DNA of 36,601 nt, from positions 1 through 36,601 of the IMG/VR virus record IMGVR_UViG_3300045739_000036; one strand, 5' to 3'. The translations under genes and the position numbers were made by a program. Positions 1-7,457 of the stretch are shown here, one piece after another. The notes beneath the pieces were generated by a model. The model worked only from the letters and a program-made list of their open reading frames with translations. It had not been told where the DNA came from and searched no databases. The stretch comes from a virus. Position 1 is the stretch's first letter. Each line of letters starts with the position of its first letter.

Positions 1-30
1 CGGGGTGATCGAGCCGTGACCGGGCAGTGA
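1..30 (+). CDS. C-terminal end of upstream gene (partial)
   Basis: Frame 1 is open from the first base and ends in TGA at 28-30. That stop overlaps the GTG start of the next gene by the GTGA arrangement used repeatedly in this genome. Only nine residues are visible, so the product cannot be identified. From gene order (upstream of MuF/protease) a portal or terminase-region protein is expected, but this is inference only. Confidence 0.45.
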   Translation, partial: RGDRAVTGQ

Positions 31-686
31 CACGCGTCCTCGACCTGTTCTGCGGGGCGGGGCTCGCCGCAGACGGGTGGGCACGCGCCGGGTACGAGGT
101 CGTCGGCGTCGATCACGCCGAACAGCCTGACTACCCGTACGAGTTCCACCGCGACGACGCGTTCAACTGGCTGCACTCGTGGCGGGCCGACCACTTCGAT
201 GTGATCCACGCCGCCCCACCGTGTCAGGACCACAGCGTCCTGCGGGGGATGCGTGACGCGCAGGGCCACGGCAGCCGCAACAGCGCCAACGACCTCCTCC
301 ACGTCCTGTCCGTGCTGCGGGTCCGCTGGAACCACGTCCCGTGGGTGGTGGAGAACGTGCCCGGGGCGCCCATGCCGAAGGGGTCCGTGCGGATGTGCGG
401 GTCGATGTTCGGCCTTGAGGTGCGCCGACACCGCCTGTTCGCCTCCAACCGGGAGATCGCACCCATGAAGTGCGCGCACACCGGCAGGGCGTGGGGCGTG
501 TACGGGCGGCCGGGCGACAACCTGCCCGGCGGGGGGCGTACCGCGATGAACGTCGAGCACGGCCGGGAACTGATGGGTGTGGATCGGGAAGTGCCGTGGC
601 ACAGCCTCACGCAGGGCGTGCCACCGGCCTACACCCAGTACGTTGGCACCGAGATCAGGAGGAACAGTGAGCATCATGGACAGTGA
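27..686 (+). CDS. C5 cytosine DNA methyltransferase, phage type
   Basis: A 219-residue protein that should transfer a methyl group from S-adenosylmethionine to C5 of cytosine. Motif I is near the N-terminus (DLFCGAGLAADGW, residues 5-17). The catalytic PPCQ loop (motif IV) is near residue 64, ENV (motif VI) near residue 110, and RRHRLF (motif VIII-like) near residue 132. The C-terminal GVPPAYTQYVG matches the end of phage Dcm-like enzymes. It is much shorter than host Dcm/HhaI enzymes (330-470 aa) and has little room for a target-recognition domain, which is usual for small phage versions. The GTG start overlaps the previous stop. The 3' end overlaps the next gene by 20 bp, so it is probably cotranscribed with head genes. 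Likely role: methylating phage DNA against host restriction; the target site is not predictable. Confidence 0.88.
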   Translation: MTRVLDLFCGAGLAADGWARAGYEVVGVDHAEQPDYPYEFHRDDAFNWLHSWRADHFDVIHAAPPCQDHSVLRGMRDAQGHGSRNSANDLLHVLSVLRVRWNHVPWVVENVPGAPMPKGSVRMCGSMFGLEVRRHRLFASNREIAPMKCAHTGRAWGVYGRPGDNLPGGGRTAMNVEHGRELMGVDREVPWHSLTQGVPPAYTQYVGTEIRRNSEHHGQ

Positions 687-3600
687 GCAGTTCCGCCTCG
701 ACCGGGTCAACCAGATGGGCGAGGTGTCCGACGCGATCTACCAGCACGTCGATGACGCGCGGGCCGAGACGATCGGCGGCGACGAGATGGCCCTGTCGCT
801 GGAGCCGCATCTGGAGGAGGCGTTCTACCGGCTGTACACCGACAGCGGCGAGTTCGCCCTGTTCGACACCCCGCAGGCCGCGTGGTCGTGGACGTGGCAG
901 CGGATCAAGCCCGGCATCACCGCCGCGTCCGACCTCGCCGACCCCCGGCGGATCGCCGACTGGCTGGGCACCGCGCTGGTGAACGCGGCCACCGTCACCT
1001 CCACCGACAGCGACGTGGGCAAGATGTGGCTGTCCCGCCGCGACGACCGGGTCCGCCCTTTCCACGTGGACGCCGACGGGCAGACGGTGCCGTGGGATGA
1101 GCCGTTCACCGTGTGCGGCGGTCGGGAGATGCATTTCCCCGGGGAACCAGTGGGGTCACCTGACTGCTGGATCAACTGCCGTTGCGCTGTTGCGATTCGC
1201 GTTCTGTCCGCGTCTGCCGATGCCCCTATGTCCGAATCATTCGGCCAGCACGACGTGCTACCGACGGACAGCCCACTCTCCGGCGAGGTACTTCTCTCGG
1301 GCGCAGGCCCGGCACCAGCGGCCGCCGTTGGGGCGGACTCCCCACTGATCGACGTGCCCACGTTTGCACTCGTTCGTGCGGACGGCCCGCGCGGACGGGT
1401 GATCGCTGCGGAGGAAGTTCTCGCGCTGACCCACGATGTCGAGGTGGTCCGGGCGTACGCACAGTGGCACTCGGCACCGATGGTCCACAGCGACGGCGGG
1501 CCATTCACCGTTGGTGAGGAACAGGCTGACGCGGTGCGCGAGGCGCATCTCCCAGCCGCGTTCGGTCTTGATGGAGAACTGCCCGTACTTCACGCCGTTG
1601 CAGGTGACGGTGCTGGCAGTCCAGAGCCAGCAGTCACCGCTGCGATCGACCTTCTCCCAGAAGCGGTCGGCGATGGGTCGGGGCTTCGGACCACGGGGCA
1701 TGGGGAAATCATACCAAACGCAAAACATGACGTCATTTTCTACGAGGGGCGGCGAACCCCCGAGGTCGTCGCCAAGGGCGCCAAGGGCAAGAAGGGCGGC
1801 GCCGGGACCAAGGCGGGCAAGGTGGTGAAGCGTCGGGCGGCCACTGCCGAGGAGGAGAAGGCCATTGCGCGCGGCGACTGGCTGCGGGTGAACCGTGACG
1901 GCAAGAAGCCCGGCGACGGCGGCTACATGAAGCGCAAGTCCAAGATTCGGCCACAGAACAACAGCGCGGACGACGTTGCCGAGTACGCTGACGCCGAGGA
2001 GGTGGGCGATATGACCGATCTGATGGTGGACGACGCCGCACCAGACACCGAAGCGACCGAGAACCCGCTCGTCCCGTGGTACGGGGTGCTCGCCCCCGAA
2101 GGCATCGACTCCGGCGACAAGCGCATGTTCACCGAGGGTGCGCTGGAATGGCGCGACCTGCCCATCCCCCTGCTGTGGCAGGAGAAGTCGGGCAACGGGC
2201 ACGCGGGCAGCGTCGTCATCGGCAGCATCGCCGACATCGTGCGTGACGGGAACCTCATCCGCGCCAGCGGCACGTTCGCGCAGTCCGAGGAGTCGGACAA
2301 GGTCATCGGCCTGCTCGCCGAGGGCCACCTGCGCGGCGTGTCCGTGGACGTGGACAAGGCCGAGATGGCGATGGACGACGCCGACGAGGAGCGTCTGGTG
2401 TTCTCCCGTGGCCGGATCAGTGCCGCCACCGTCGTGCCGATCCCCGCATTCGCCGAGGCGTTCGTCGCCCTCGGGACGTGGCCCGACGCCCAGCCGGAGC
2501 AGGTCGCCGCATCGGTGCAGTCCCCGACCGGGCCCACAGCGGACGGTGAGGACATCGAGTTGCCGTTCGTCAGCGTGAGCGAGGAGCCGTGGGACGGGTC
2601 CGCCAGCCGGTTCACCCCCGAGCAGTGGCGCAAGGCCACGATCCTGCACGTGTGCGACGGTGAGGAGAAGTCCTGCCACAAGTTGCCCATCCGTGAGCCG
2701 GGCGGGGCCCTGTCCCGGGCCGGGGTCCACGCGGCAGCCGCGCGGATCAATCAGGTGGACGCCAGCCCGGAGCAGATCAGCGCCGCCAAGGGCCACCTCC
2801 GTGGCGCGTACAAGGAGTTGGGTGAGGAGCCGCCGGACGTGGTGAAGGCGTCGGCGGACACCGAGGCGTTCAAGCGTGGGCCCGGCTGGATCACCAACCC
2901 GGCAGAAACCAAGCGCCTGCACGACTACTGGACCCGCCCCGGCGAGCCGGGCTACGCGAAGGTCGGCTGGGGCACCCCCGGCGACTTCCGCCGACTGCGG
3001 GCCTACCTCGCCGAGTACCTGAACCCGATCTACCTGAACCGCACGGCGGCGCAGTGGCACCACGACGCCCTCGGGTACTGGCCGGGCGAGTGCGGCAAGC
3101 CGGGCAACCCGCCGTGCGGCAGCCGTCTGGAGGGCGACACGATCGCCGCAGCCGTCGAACTGGTCGCCGCAGGCGGGTGGGAGGCGATCCCGCTGGATGT
3201 CGAGTGGTTCCTCGACCCCAAGTTCAACGGGCCGACCCCGATCACCGTCACCGAGGACGGGCGCATCTACGGCCACCTCGCCGTGTGGGGCACCTGCCAC
3301 ATCGGCATCCCCGGCACGTGCGTGACGGCACCGGCGTCGCCGACCGGGTACGCCTACTACCGGACCGGCACCGTGATGACCAACGCCGGGGCGGTCCCGG
3401 TCGGGCAGATCACCATGGACACCGGGCACGCGGGCCTGTCCGACGGCGCGGCTGCGGCATCCTCGCACTACGACCACACTGGGACCGTGGTGGCCGACGT
3501 GGCCGCAGGTGAGGACGAGCACGGCATCTGGGTCGCGGGCGCGGTGCGGGACTACCTGTCCGCCGAGAAGGTCGCCGCTCTGCGTGCCGGGGTCCTCTCC

Positions 3601-3912
3601 GGAGATTGGAGGTCGATCGGTGGGAATCTGGAACTTGTGGCAGCACTCGTCGTCAACGTCCCCGGGTTCCCCGTTCCCCGTGTCGGGATCGCTGCGAGCG
3701 GGGCAGAGCAGACCACGCTCGTGGCGGCAGGACTGGTCGTCCCTGACAGCGGCAGCAGCACGGATGTTGAGGCGGCTGTGGCCGAACTGGTGAGCGCCGT
3801 CGCCGACGAGGTCGAAGCGCGAGCAGACCGGGCCGGGCGGGCGGCGGCACTGATGGAGCAGACGCGGGCGGCGCGTGTCGCTTCGCTCGTCAACAGCATG
3901 GGAGGGCAGTAG
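667..3912 (+). CDS. MuF-like head protein fused to capsid maturation protease (interrupted by antisense HNH)
   Basis: Continuous frame of 1,081 residues from GTG 667 (AGGAGG at 657-662); ATG 676 is an alternative start. Residues 1 to about 180 resemble a MuF-type minor head protein and end with the typical WINCRCAV segment. Residues about 198-345 are only the antisense reading of an HNH gene on the other strand. From about residue 360 there is a basic linker, then the prohead protease: NPLVPWYGVLAPEG near 466, the W-G-S-A/RF plus KLPIREP module near 645-690, and the GHLAVWGTCHIGIPG, MDTGHA and AGEDEHGIWVAGA segments near 869-970, all typical of actinophage capsid maturation proteases. A strong internal start at 2011 could express the protease alone. 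Known role: cleaving the scaffold part of the capsid protein in the prohead. Whether the long fusion is made intact is doubtful. Confidence 0.82.
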   Translation: MSIMDSEQFRLDRVNQMGEVSDAIYQHVDDARAETIGGDEMALSLEPHLEEAFYRLYTDSGEFALFDTPQAAWSWTWQRIKPGITAASDLADPRRIADWLGTALVNAATVTSTDSDVGKMWLSRRDDRVRPFHVDADGQTVPWDEPFTVCGGREMHFPGEPVGSPDCWINCRCAVAIRVLSASADAPMSESFGQHDVLPTDSPLSGEVLLSGAGPAPAAAVGADSPLIDVPTFALVRADGPRGRVIAAEEVLALTHDVEVVRAYAQWHSAPMVHSDGGPFTVGEEQADAVREAHLPAAFGLDGELPVLHAVAGDGAGSPEPAVTAAIDLLPEAVGDGSGLRTTGHGEIIPNAKHDVIFYEGRRTPEVVAKGAKGKKGGAGTKAGKVVKRRAATAEEEKAIARGDWLRVNRDGKKPGDGGYMKRKSKIRPQNNSADDVAEYADAEEVGDMTDLMVDDAAPDTEATENPLVPWYGVLAPEGIDSGDKRMFTEGALEWRDLPIPLLWQEKSGNGHAGSVVIGSIADIVRDGNLIRASGTFAQSEESDKVIGLLAEGHLRGVSVDVDKAEMAMDDADEERLVFSRGRISAATVVPIPAFAEAFVALGTWPDAQPEQVAASVQSPTGPTADGEDIELPFVSVSEEPWDGSASRFTPEQWRKATILHVCDGEEKSCHKLPIREPGGALSRAGVHAAAARINQVDASPEQISAAKGHLRGAYKELGEEPPDVVKASADTEAFKRGPGWITNPAETKRLHDYWTRPGEPGYAKVGWGTPGDFRRLRAYLAEYLNPIYLNRTAAQWHHDALGYWPGECGKPGNPPCGSRLEGDTIAAAVELVAAGGWEAIPLDVEWFLDPKFNGPTPITVTEDGRIYGHLAVWGTCHIGIPGTCVTAPASPTGYAYYRTGTVMTNAGAVPVGQITMDTGHAGLSDGAAAASSHYDHTGTVVADVAAGEDEHGIWVAGAVRDYLSAEKVAALRAGVLSGDWRSIGGNLELVAALVVNVPGFPVPRVGIAASGAEQTTLVAAGLVVPDSGSSTDVEAAVAELVSAVADEVEARADRAGRAAALMEQTRAARVASLVNSMGGQ
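1258..1701 (-). CDS. HNH homing-type endonuclease inserted antisense in the MuF/protease gene
   Basis: 147 residues. The HNH_3-type core has YGQF followed by AHRVSLFLTNGEWP and then VDHRCRVPLCVRPDHLD, giving the His, Asn/Arg-position and His residues of the betabetaalpha-metal nuclease fold. The C-terminus carries a zinc-ribbon-like CxxGH...CxxC (ECKRGH ... WCRACAREK) common in small phage HNH enzymes. It lies wholly inside, and opposite to, the head gene. No ribosome site precedes ATG 1701; instead a TATGAT box lies 6 nt upstream, implying a leaderless transcript. An alternative ATG at 1728 would lie upstream of that box. Likely a selfish mobile nuclease gene. There is no space for a group I intron around it. 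Role as a homing or nicking enzyme is inferred from the family. Confidence 0.88.
   Translation of the reverse strand: MPRGPKPRPIADRFWEKVDRSGDCWLWTASTVTCNGVKYGQFSIKTERGWEMRLAHRVSLFLTNGEWPAVAVDHRCRVPLCVRPDHLDIVGQRENFLRSDHPSARAVRTNECKRGHVDQWGVRPNGGRWCRACAREKYLAGEWAVRR
1708..1736 (-). promoter_or_regulatory. Candidate promoter for the first HNH gene (leaderless)
   Basis: Read on the minus strand: ATGACG (1736-1731, 4/6 to TTGACA), a 17-nt spacer, TATGAT (1713-1708, 5/6 to TATAAT), then 6 nt to the ATG at 1701. The expected transcription start falls on or next to the A of ATG. The patch is visibly A/T-richer than its surroundings. The prediction rests on sequence match only. Confidence 0.55.
1996..2013 (+). 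promoter_or_regulatory. Internal ribosome-binding site and ATG for the protease
   Basis: GAGGAGG at 1996-2002 is followed by an 8-nt spacer and ATG at 2011-2013, in the same frame as the long MuF/protease reading frame. The site falls just before the protease domain and downstream of the HNH insertion. It would give a 633-residue protease. The Glu-Glu-Val codons themselves can create such a match by chance, so function is inferred from position and spacing. Confidence 0.5.
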
Positions 3913-3914
3913 AC

Positions 3915-4061
3915 ATCGGGTGCGGATGTGGTGGCACGAAGTCGAAGCAGCAGTACGAGGTGACGAAGGCCGACGGTGAGGTGGTCGTCGTTGACTCCCG
4001 CACGGAAGCCCTTGCAGTGGTCCGCAAGGAAGGCGGACGGTGGGGTCCGAAGAAGGGATGA
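3915..4061 (+). CDS. Small CxCGG-motif phage protein with apparent AUC start
   Basis: 48 codons reading (I)GCGCGGTKSKQQYEV and ending RWGPKKG-stop. The frame has strong G/C third positions. The sequence matches a family of tiny actinophage proteins beginning Met-Gly-Cys-x-Cys-Gly-Gly that sit between protease and capsid genes. No ATG, GTG or TTG exists in frame near the start. The only well-placed codon is ATC at 3915, 8 nt after GGAGGG (3901-3906). It begins 2 nt after the protease stop, so translation may be coupled. Function of the family is unknown. Alternative explanations are a sequencing error (ATG read as ATC) or a gene lost by start-codon mutation. Confidence 0.65.
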   Translation: MGCGCGGTKSKQQYEVTKADGEVVVVDSRTEALAVVRKEGGRWGPKKG

Positions 4062-4139
4062 CGCGCCGTTGCGTGCATTCACGCGGAGTGTTGGTCTACT
4101 CTGCGTGGTAGCAGCAGCATGGAGTAGCCCTACTGCTGG

Positions 4140-4154
4140 CCTCGCGGAGCGAGG
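4140..4154 (+). other. Hairpin in the leader of the capsid gene
   Basis: CCTCGC-GGA-GCGAGG is a perfect 6-bp stem with a 3-nt loop in the 130-bp gap 4062-4191, about 37 nt before the capsid ATG. The gap otherwise shows a weaker imperfect repeat (CAGCA ... TGCTG, about 4111-4138) and no convincing -35/-10 pair. It may stabilise or regulate the capsid mRNA leader; no function is proven. Confidence 0.4.
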
Positions 4155-4191
4155 AGCGACATAGCCGTTCCGAGAACCGGGAGACGCCATC

Positions 4192-5847
4192 ATGGCCTTC
4201 AACCTGCCTGATAACCTGTCGGCCCTGACCGACGAGGAACTGAACGCCCTGCTCAATGAGGGGCTGGACGCGTTCAAGGAACTCGGCATCACCGCCGAGT
4301 CCGACGACGACACGATCACCGAGGGTGAGCGCATCGCGCCCCTCATCCACTCGATCCGCGCCGAGCAGACTGCGCGCGTCGAGGCCGCCGATGCGCGCGC
4401 ACAGCGCGCCACTGACCTGCTGGCAAGCGTGCCAGAGCAGACCGCCGAGGACACCGACGCCGAGGAGGCGGCTCCCGAGGAGCCCTCCGCCGAGGAGCAG
4501 GTGGAGCAGGAGGACCCCACCCCTGAGATCACGAGCGAGGAGCCCGTCGTGAACGAGAACACCCCAGAGCCGGTCGCGGCATCCGCCGACAATGCGGTCG
4601 CCCGCGCCGCCGCCAACGCCCCGGCCCCCGTCGTGCCGAGCCCCGCAGCCTCGCTCATCGCGTCCGCTGACGTGCCCGGGTTCACCTCCGGCGGCGAACT
4701 GGACAGCCTGACCGACGTGGGCAGCGCGGTCGTCGCCCGCCTCAAGGCCCTGCCGCGTGGCGCGCAGCCCGCCTCAGTCCGCCAGCGCTACGGCGCCGCA
4801 GTCGTGAAGAAGACGCACGACTTCGCGCAGGGCCGCGAGCACGACGACTTCGGCCTCGTGTGGGCCGCCGCCGACGAGAAGAACCTCCCCGGCGGCTCCC
4901 TCGTCGCCGCTGGCGGCTGGTGCGCCCCCAGCGAGACGCTGTACGACATGTGCCAGATGGAGACGGTCAGCGGCATCATCGACCTCCCCGAGTTCGGTGT
5001 CAGCCGTGGCGGCATCCGCTACACGTCGGGCCCCGACTTCTCCGACATCTACAACAACTGCGGCTTCCACCAGACCGAGGCGCAGGCCATCGCCGGTGAG
5101 TGCAAGTCCTGCTGCGAGGTGGACTGCCCCACCTTCGATGAGGTCCGGATGGACGCCATCGGCTACTGCGTCAAGGTGCCCATGCTGACCGAGGTCGGGT
5201 ACCCCGAACTGGTCCGCCGGTACATCGAGGGCGCTGTCGTCGCCCACGCGCACAAGATGAACGCGTGGCTGATCGGCCAGATCAACACCGCTGCGGGGAC
5301 CGGGGTGGACCTCACCACCTCCGACCCGATCTCGTTCGCGCTCGACGCGATCGAGTTGCAGGCCATCGGGATGCGGTACCAGTACCGCCTCGGCGAGACG
5401 GCCACCATCGAGGCCGTCGCCCCGATCTGGCTCAAGCACCTGATCCGGATGGACGTGTCGCGCCGCAACGGCCAGCAGTGGCAGTCGGTCACCGACGCGC
5501 AGATCGACGCCACCTTCGCCGCCCGCAACATGAAGGTCCAGTGGGTGTACGACTATCAGGACCTCGTCGTCACCGGCGATGTCGTGACCCTGCCGACCGA
5601 GGTCGAGGTGCTGATGTACCCGGCTGGCACGTGGGCCAAGGGCGGCGCCGATGTCATCTCGATCGACGCGGTCTACGACTCGGTCGGGCTGGAGTCCAAC
5701 ACCTACACGGGCGTGTTCGTGGAGGAGGGCGCTCTGGCCGTCCAGAAGTGCACCCACACCACGAAGATCAAGGTGGACCTGTGCGTCAGCGGCCAGACCG
5801 GCGCTGCCGACCTGAACACCTGCCTGACCGCCGCAGTCGCGGTCTGA
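4192..5847 (+). CDS. Major capsid protein with N-terminal scaffold domain
   Basis: 551 residues. Residues 1 to about 155 are acidic, Ala/Glu/Pro-rich and helical in character, like the delta/scaffold domain of HK97-type capsid precursors. A probable protease cleavage zone lies around residues 150-170 (after the Ala/Pro-rich stretch, near ASADVPGF). The remainder is the HK97-fold shell protein, with a long spine-helix-like segment and the C-terminal P-domain (VEVLMYPAGTW). The mature part has 11 cysteines, including a CKSCCEVDC cluster near residue 305, which is unusual for a cytoplasmically assembled shell. GGGAGA precedes ATG 4192. It is placed directly after the protease that should cut it, and a strong hairpin follows the stop. 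Head assembly component; confident from context and sequence character. Confidence 0.88.
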   Translation: MAFNLPDNLSALTDEELNALLNEGLDAFKELGITAESDDDTITEGERIAPLIHSIRAEQTARVEAADARAQRATDLLASVPEQTAEDTDAEEAAPEEPSAEEQVEQEDPTPEITSEEPVVNENTPEPVAASADNAVARAAANAPAPVVPSPAASLIASADVPGFTSGGELDSLTDVGSAVVARLKALPRGAQPASVRQRYGAAVVKKTHDFAQGREHDDFGLVWAAADEKNLPGGSLVAAGGWCAPSETLYDMCQMETVSGIIDLPEFGVSRGGIRYTSGPDFSDIYNNCGFHQTEAQAIAGECKSCCEVDCPTFDEVRMDAIGYCVKVPMLTEVGYPELVRRYIEGAVVAHAHKMNAWLIGQINTAAGTGVDLTTSDPISFALDAIELQAIGMRYQYRLGETATIEAVAPIWLKHLIRMDVSRRNGQQWQSVTDAQIDATFAARNMKVQWVYDYQDLVVTGDVVTLPTEVEVLMYPAGTWAKGGADVISIDAVYDSVGLESNTYTGVFVEEGALAVQKCTHTTKIKVDLCVSGQTGAADLNTCLTAAVAV

Positions 5848-5853
5848 TGCTCT

Positions 5854-5890
5854 CCGGTGGGGGCTGGTTGGACCTGCCAGCCCCCACCGG
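5854..5890 (+). terminator. Strong hairpin after the capsid gene (attenuator or partial terminator)
   Basis: A perfect 14-bp G/C-rich stem, CCGGTGGGGGCTGG (5854-5867) with CCAGCCCCCACCGG (5877-5890), and a 9-nt loop, starting 7 nt after the capsid stop codon. No U-tract follows; the next gene's AGGAGG is 15 nt downstream. This suggests an mRNA-stabilising 3' hairpin or attenuator that keeps capsid transcripts most abundant, rather than a full terminator. Confidence 0.6.
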
Positions 5891-5920
5891 GCCCCCGCAC
5901 TCACTAGGAGGTGAGGTCAG

Positions 5921-6712
5921 GTGGTGAACATCACCGGCGCCCGGGCATGGGTCGATCTGCCCGCAGCGAAGCCGAGGTTGGGCGGCCTGTTCCCGGCGGC
6001 GACCGTCATCGACACAGCCGACCCGCACGTTCTGCTCGGGGTCGAGGGACAGACCCACGCCTGCGTCGCCGCCGAGCACTGGTCGGGCGGGAACTGCGGG
6101 TACGGCTTCCCGGCCACCCCCTGCAACCCGGGCGGAACCCCGACGCTCAAGACGTTCCACGGGCTGACCGATGTCACTGGTGACCCGTTCACCATCTACG
6201 ACGGCATCGACTGCAACCTGCTGGGCAGCGACGGGTTCGGAACGCACGTGCGTGACGGCCTGACCCTCAAGGAGGCCAAGGCGGTCGAGACTCACGTCCT
6301 GACCGTCATGCAGTCCCTTGCGGGTGCGCCGAACCTGTCCGGCGACGTGGTCGCGAAGGTGGCCGCAGCCGAGGGGTGGCTGGCCGACAACTACGAGGGG
6401 CAGGGCGTGATCCACATGTCCCGTTCCCTCGCTGCCGAGGCGTGCGCCGCTCAGGTGGTCAGCGTCGGGCTCGACGGAACCCTGACGACCTGTCAGGGCA
6501 CCCCCATCGCGAACGGGGCGGGGTACTCGGCCCTGTCCGACTCAGTCATCGCGTCTGGTCAGGTCGTCCTCATGCGAGGGCCGATCGAGTCGCGCGACGT
6601 TCCGCAGATGGACAACGGCGACGGCACCTGCTCGCCGCCACGTTCCCTTGCGGAGCGCACCTACGTCGCGTTGATCGAGTGTGGCGCGGCACAGTTCGAC
6701 ACGTCCCCGTGA
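5921..6712 (+). CDS. Virion structural protein of unknown fold (between capsid and major tail genes)
   Basis: 263 residues starting at GTG 5921, 9 nt after AGGAGG; GTG 5924 is an alternative. No signal peptide or membrane segment. It contains eight cysteines (for example HACVAAEHWSGGNCGYG near residue 45). A central helical part (about 115-155, LKEAKAVETHVLTVMQSL) is followed by a beta-rich C-terminus with ASGQVVLMRGPIE. In related actinophages an uncharacterised protein of about this size follows the capsid gene. Its position suggests a capsid, decoration or neck protein, but this is only contextual. I do not recognise a named family with certainty. Confidence 0.6.
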   Translation: MVNITGARAWVDLPAAKPRLGGLFPAATVIDTADPHVLLGVEGQTHACVAAEHWSGGNCGYGFPATPCNPGGTPTLKTFHGLTDVTGDPFTIYDGIDCNLLGSDGFGTHVRDGLTLKEAKAVETHVLTVMQSLAGAPNLSGDVVAKVAAAEGWLADNYEGQGVIHMSRSLAAEACAAQVVSVGLDGTLTTCQGTPIANGAGYSALSDSVIASGQVVLMRGPIESRDVPQMDNGDGTCSPPRSLAERTYVALIECGAAQFDTSP

Positions 6713-6729
6713 TCTAGGAGGAACTCACC

Positions 6730-7437
6730 ATGGCATCACCCAAGTCCTTCCCCCTCCTTCGGGGGCGGACCATGCGCGTCACCAAGTTGAACGGCTGTGG
6801 CGTGCCTGTCGATGGCCCCGAGTCGGTGGCCGTCACCGATGGATACGTCAGCGTCGCACTGTCGGCTGACGTGAACGAGGCCGAGGAGATCACGGTCACC
6901 AACGCCAACGGGCAGACCTGTGTTCGCGACCCCGGATGCTCGGAGTTCAAGGGGTACGAGGTCGAGATCACGTTCTGCAACGTCGATCCCTGCCTGTTCA
7001 CCATGCTCACCGGTCAGGACACGATGGCCGACGGCGCTGGTGACTCCATCGGCTTCAAGATGAACTCGTCCAAGAAGGCGTGTGACTACGCCTTCGCGCT
7101 GGAGGTGTGGTCCGGGGTGCCGGGCGTCGCCTGTCAGGGGCAGACCGCCGAGTCTGGCTCGTTCGGCTACGTGCTGCTGCCGTTCGTTCGCGCTGGCGTG
7201 ATCGGCGACTTCACCATCGAGAACGCGGCGGTCACGTTCACGGTTACCGGCGCGGTGACCCTCGACGGCAACGCGTGGGGCACCGGCACGTACGACGTGC
7301 ATGACACGGATGGCCTCGGCACTCTCGGGCCGCTGCCCGAGGCGCTGGACGTGGATGACCACCTGCTCGTCATGTACACCACCGTGGCTCCTCCGGAGCC
7401 GACGGATGGGTGCGTGGCGTACCCGCTGGCGGCCTGA
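6730..7437 (+). CDS. Major tail protein
   Basis: 235 residues, ATG 6730 after TAGGAGG. Should polymerise as stacked hexamers forming the tail tube around the tape measure. Features visible: RVTKLNGCGVPV near the N-terminus, YVSVALSADVNEAEEITVTN (about 38-57), FCNVDPCLFTMLTG, and the beta-strand-rich core FVRAGVIGDFTIENAAVTFTVTG (about 156-178), ending MYTTVAPPEP. This pattern matches the major tail proteins of many actinophages from family knowledge. Eight cysteines are present. It lies ahead of the neck genes rather than after them, a less common order. Separated from the previous gene by 17 nt, so in the same operon. Confidence 0.75.
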   Translation: MASPKSFPLLRGRTMRVTKLNGCGVPVDGPESVAVTDGYVSVALSADVNEAEEITVTNANGQTCVRDPGCSEFKGYEVEITFCNVDPCLFTMLTGQDTMADGAGDSIGFKMNSSKKACDYAFALEVWSGVPGVACQGQTAESGSFGYVLLPFVRAGVIGDFTIENAAVTFTVTGAVTLDGNAWGTGTYDVHDTDGLGTLGPLPEALDVDDHLLVMYTTVAPPEPTDGCVAYPLAA

Positions 7438-7457
7438 CCTGACAGGAGATAGCCGTA

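Noticed and set aside
577-666. Extended N-terminus of the MuF gene from ATG 577
   Set aside because: Overlaps about 110 bp of the methyltransferase gene in another frame; AGGAGG at 657-662 points to GTG 667 or ATG 676.
1190-1750. Group I intron or intein carrying the first HNH gene
   Set aside because: The HNH gene fills about 444 bp of an insertion of roughly 500-550 bp, leaving no room for an intron core; it is antisense, so it cannot be an intein.
3920-3979. GTG-started 19-codon frame (VRMWWHEVEAAV...) after the protease gene
   Set aside because: Out of frame with the clearly coding CxCGG sequence, ends after 19 codons, and has no family match.
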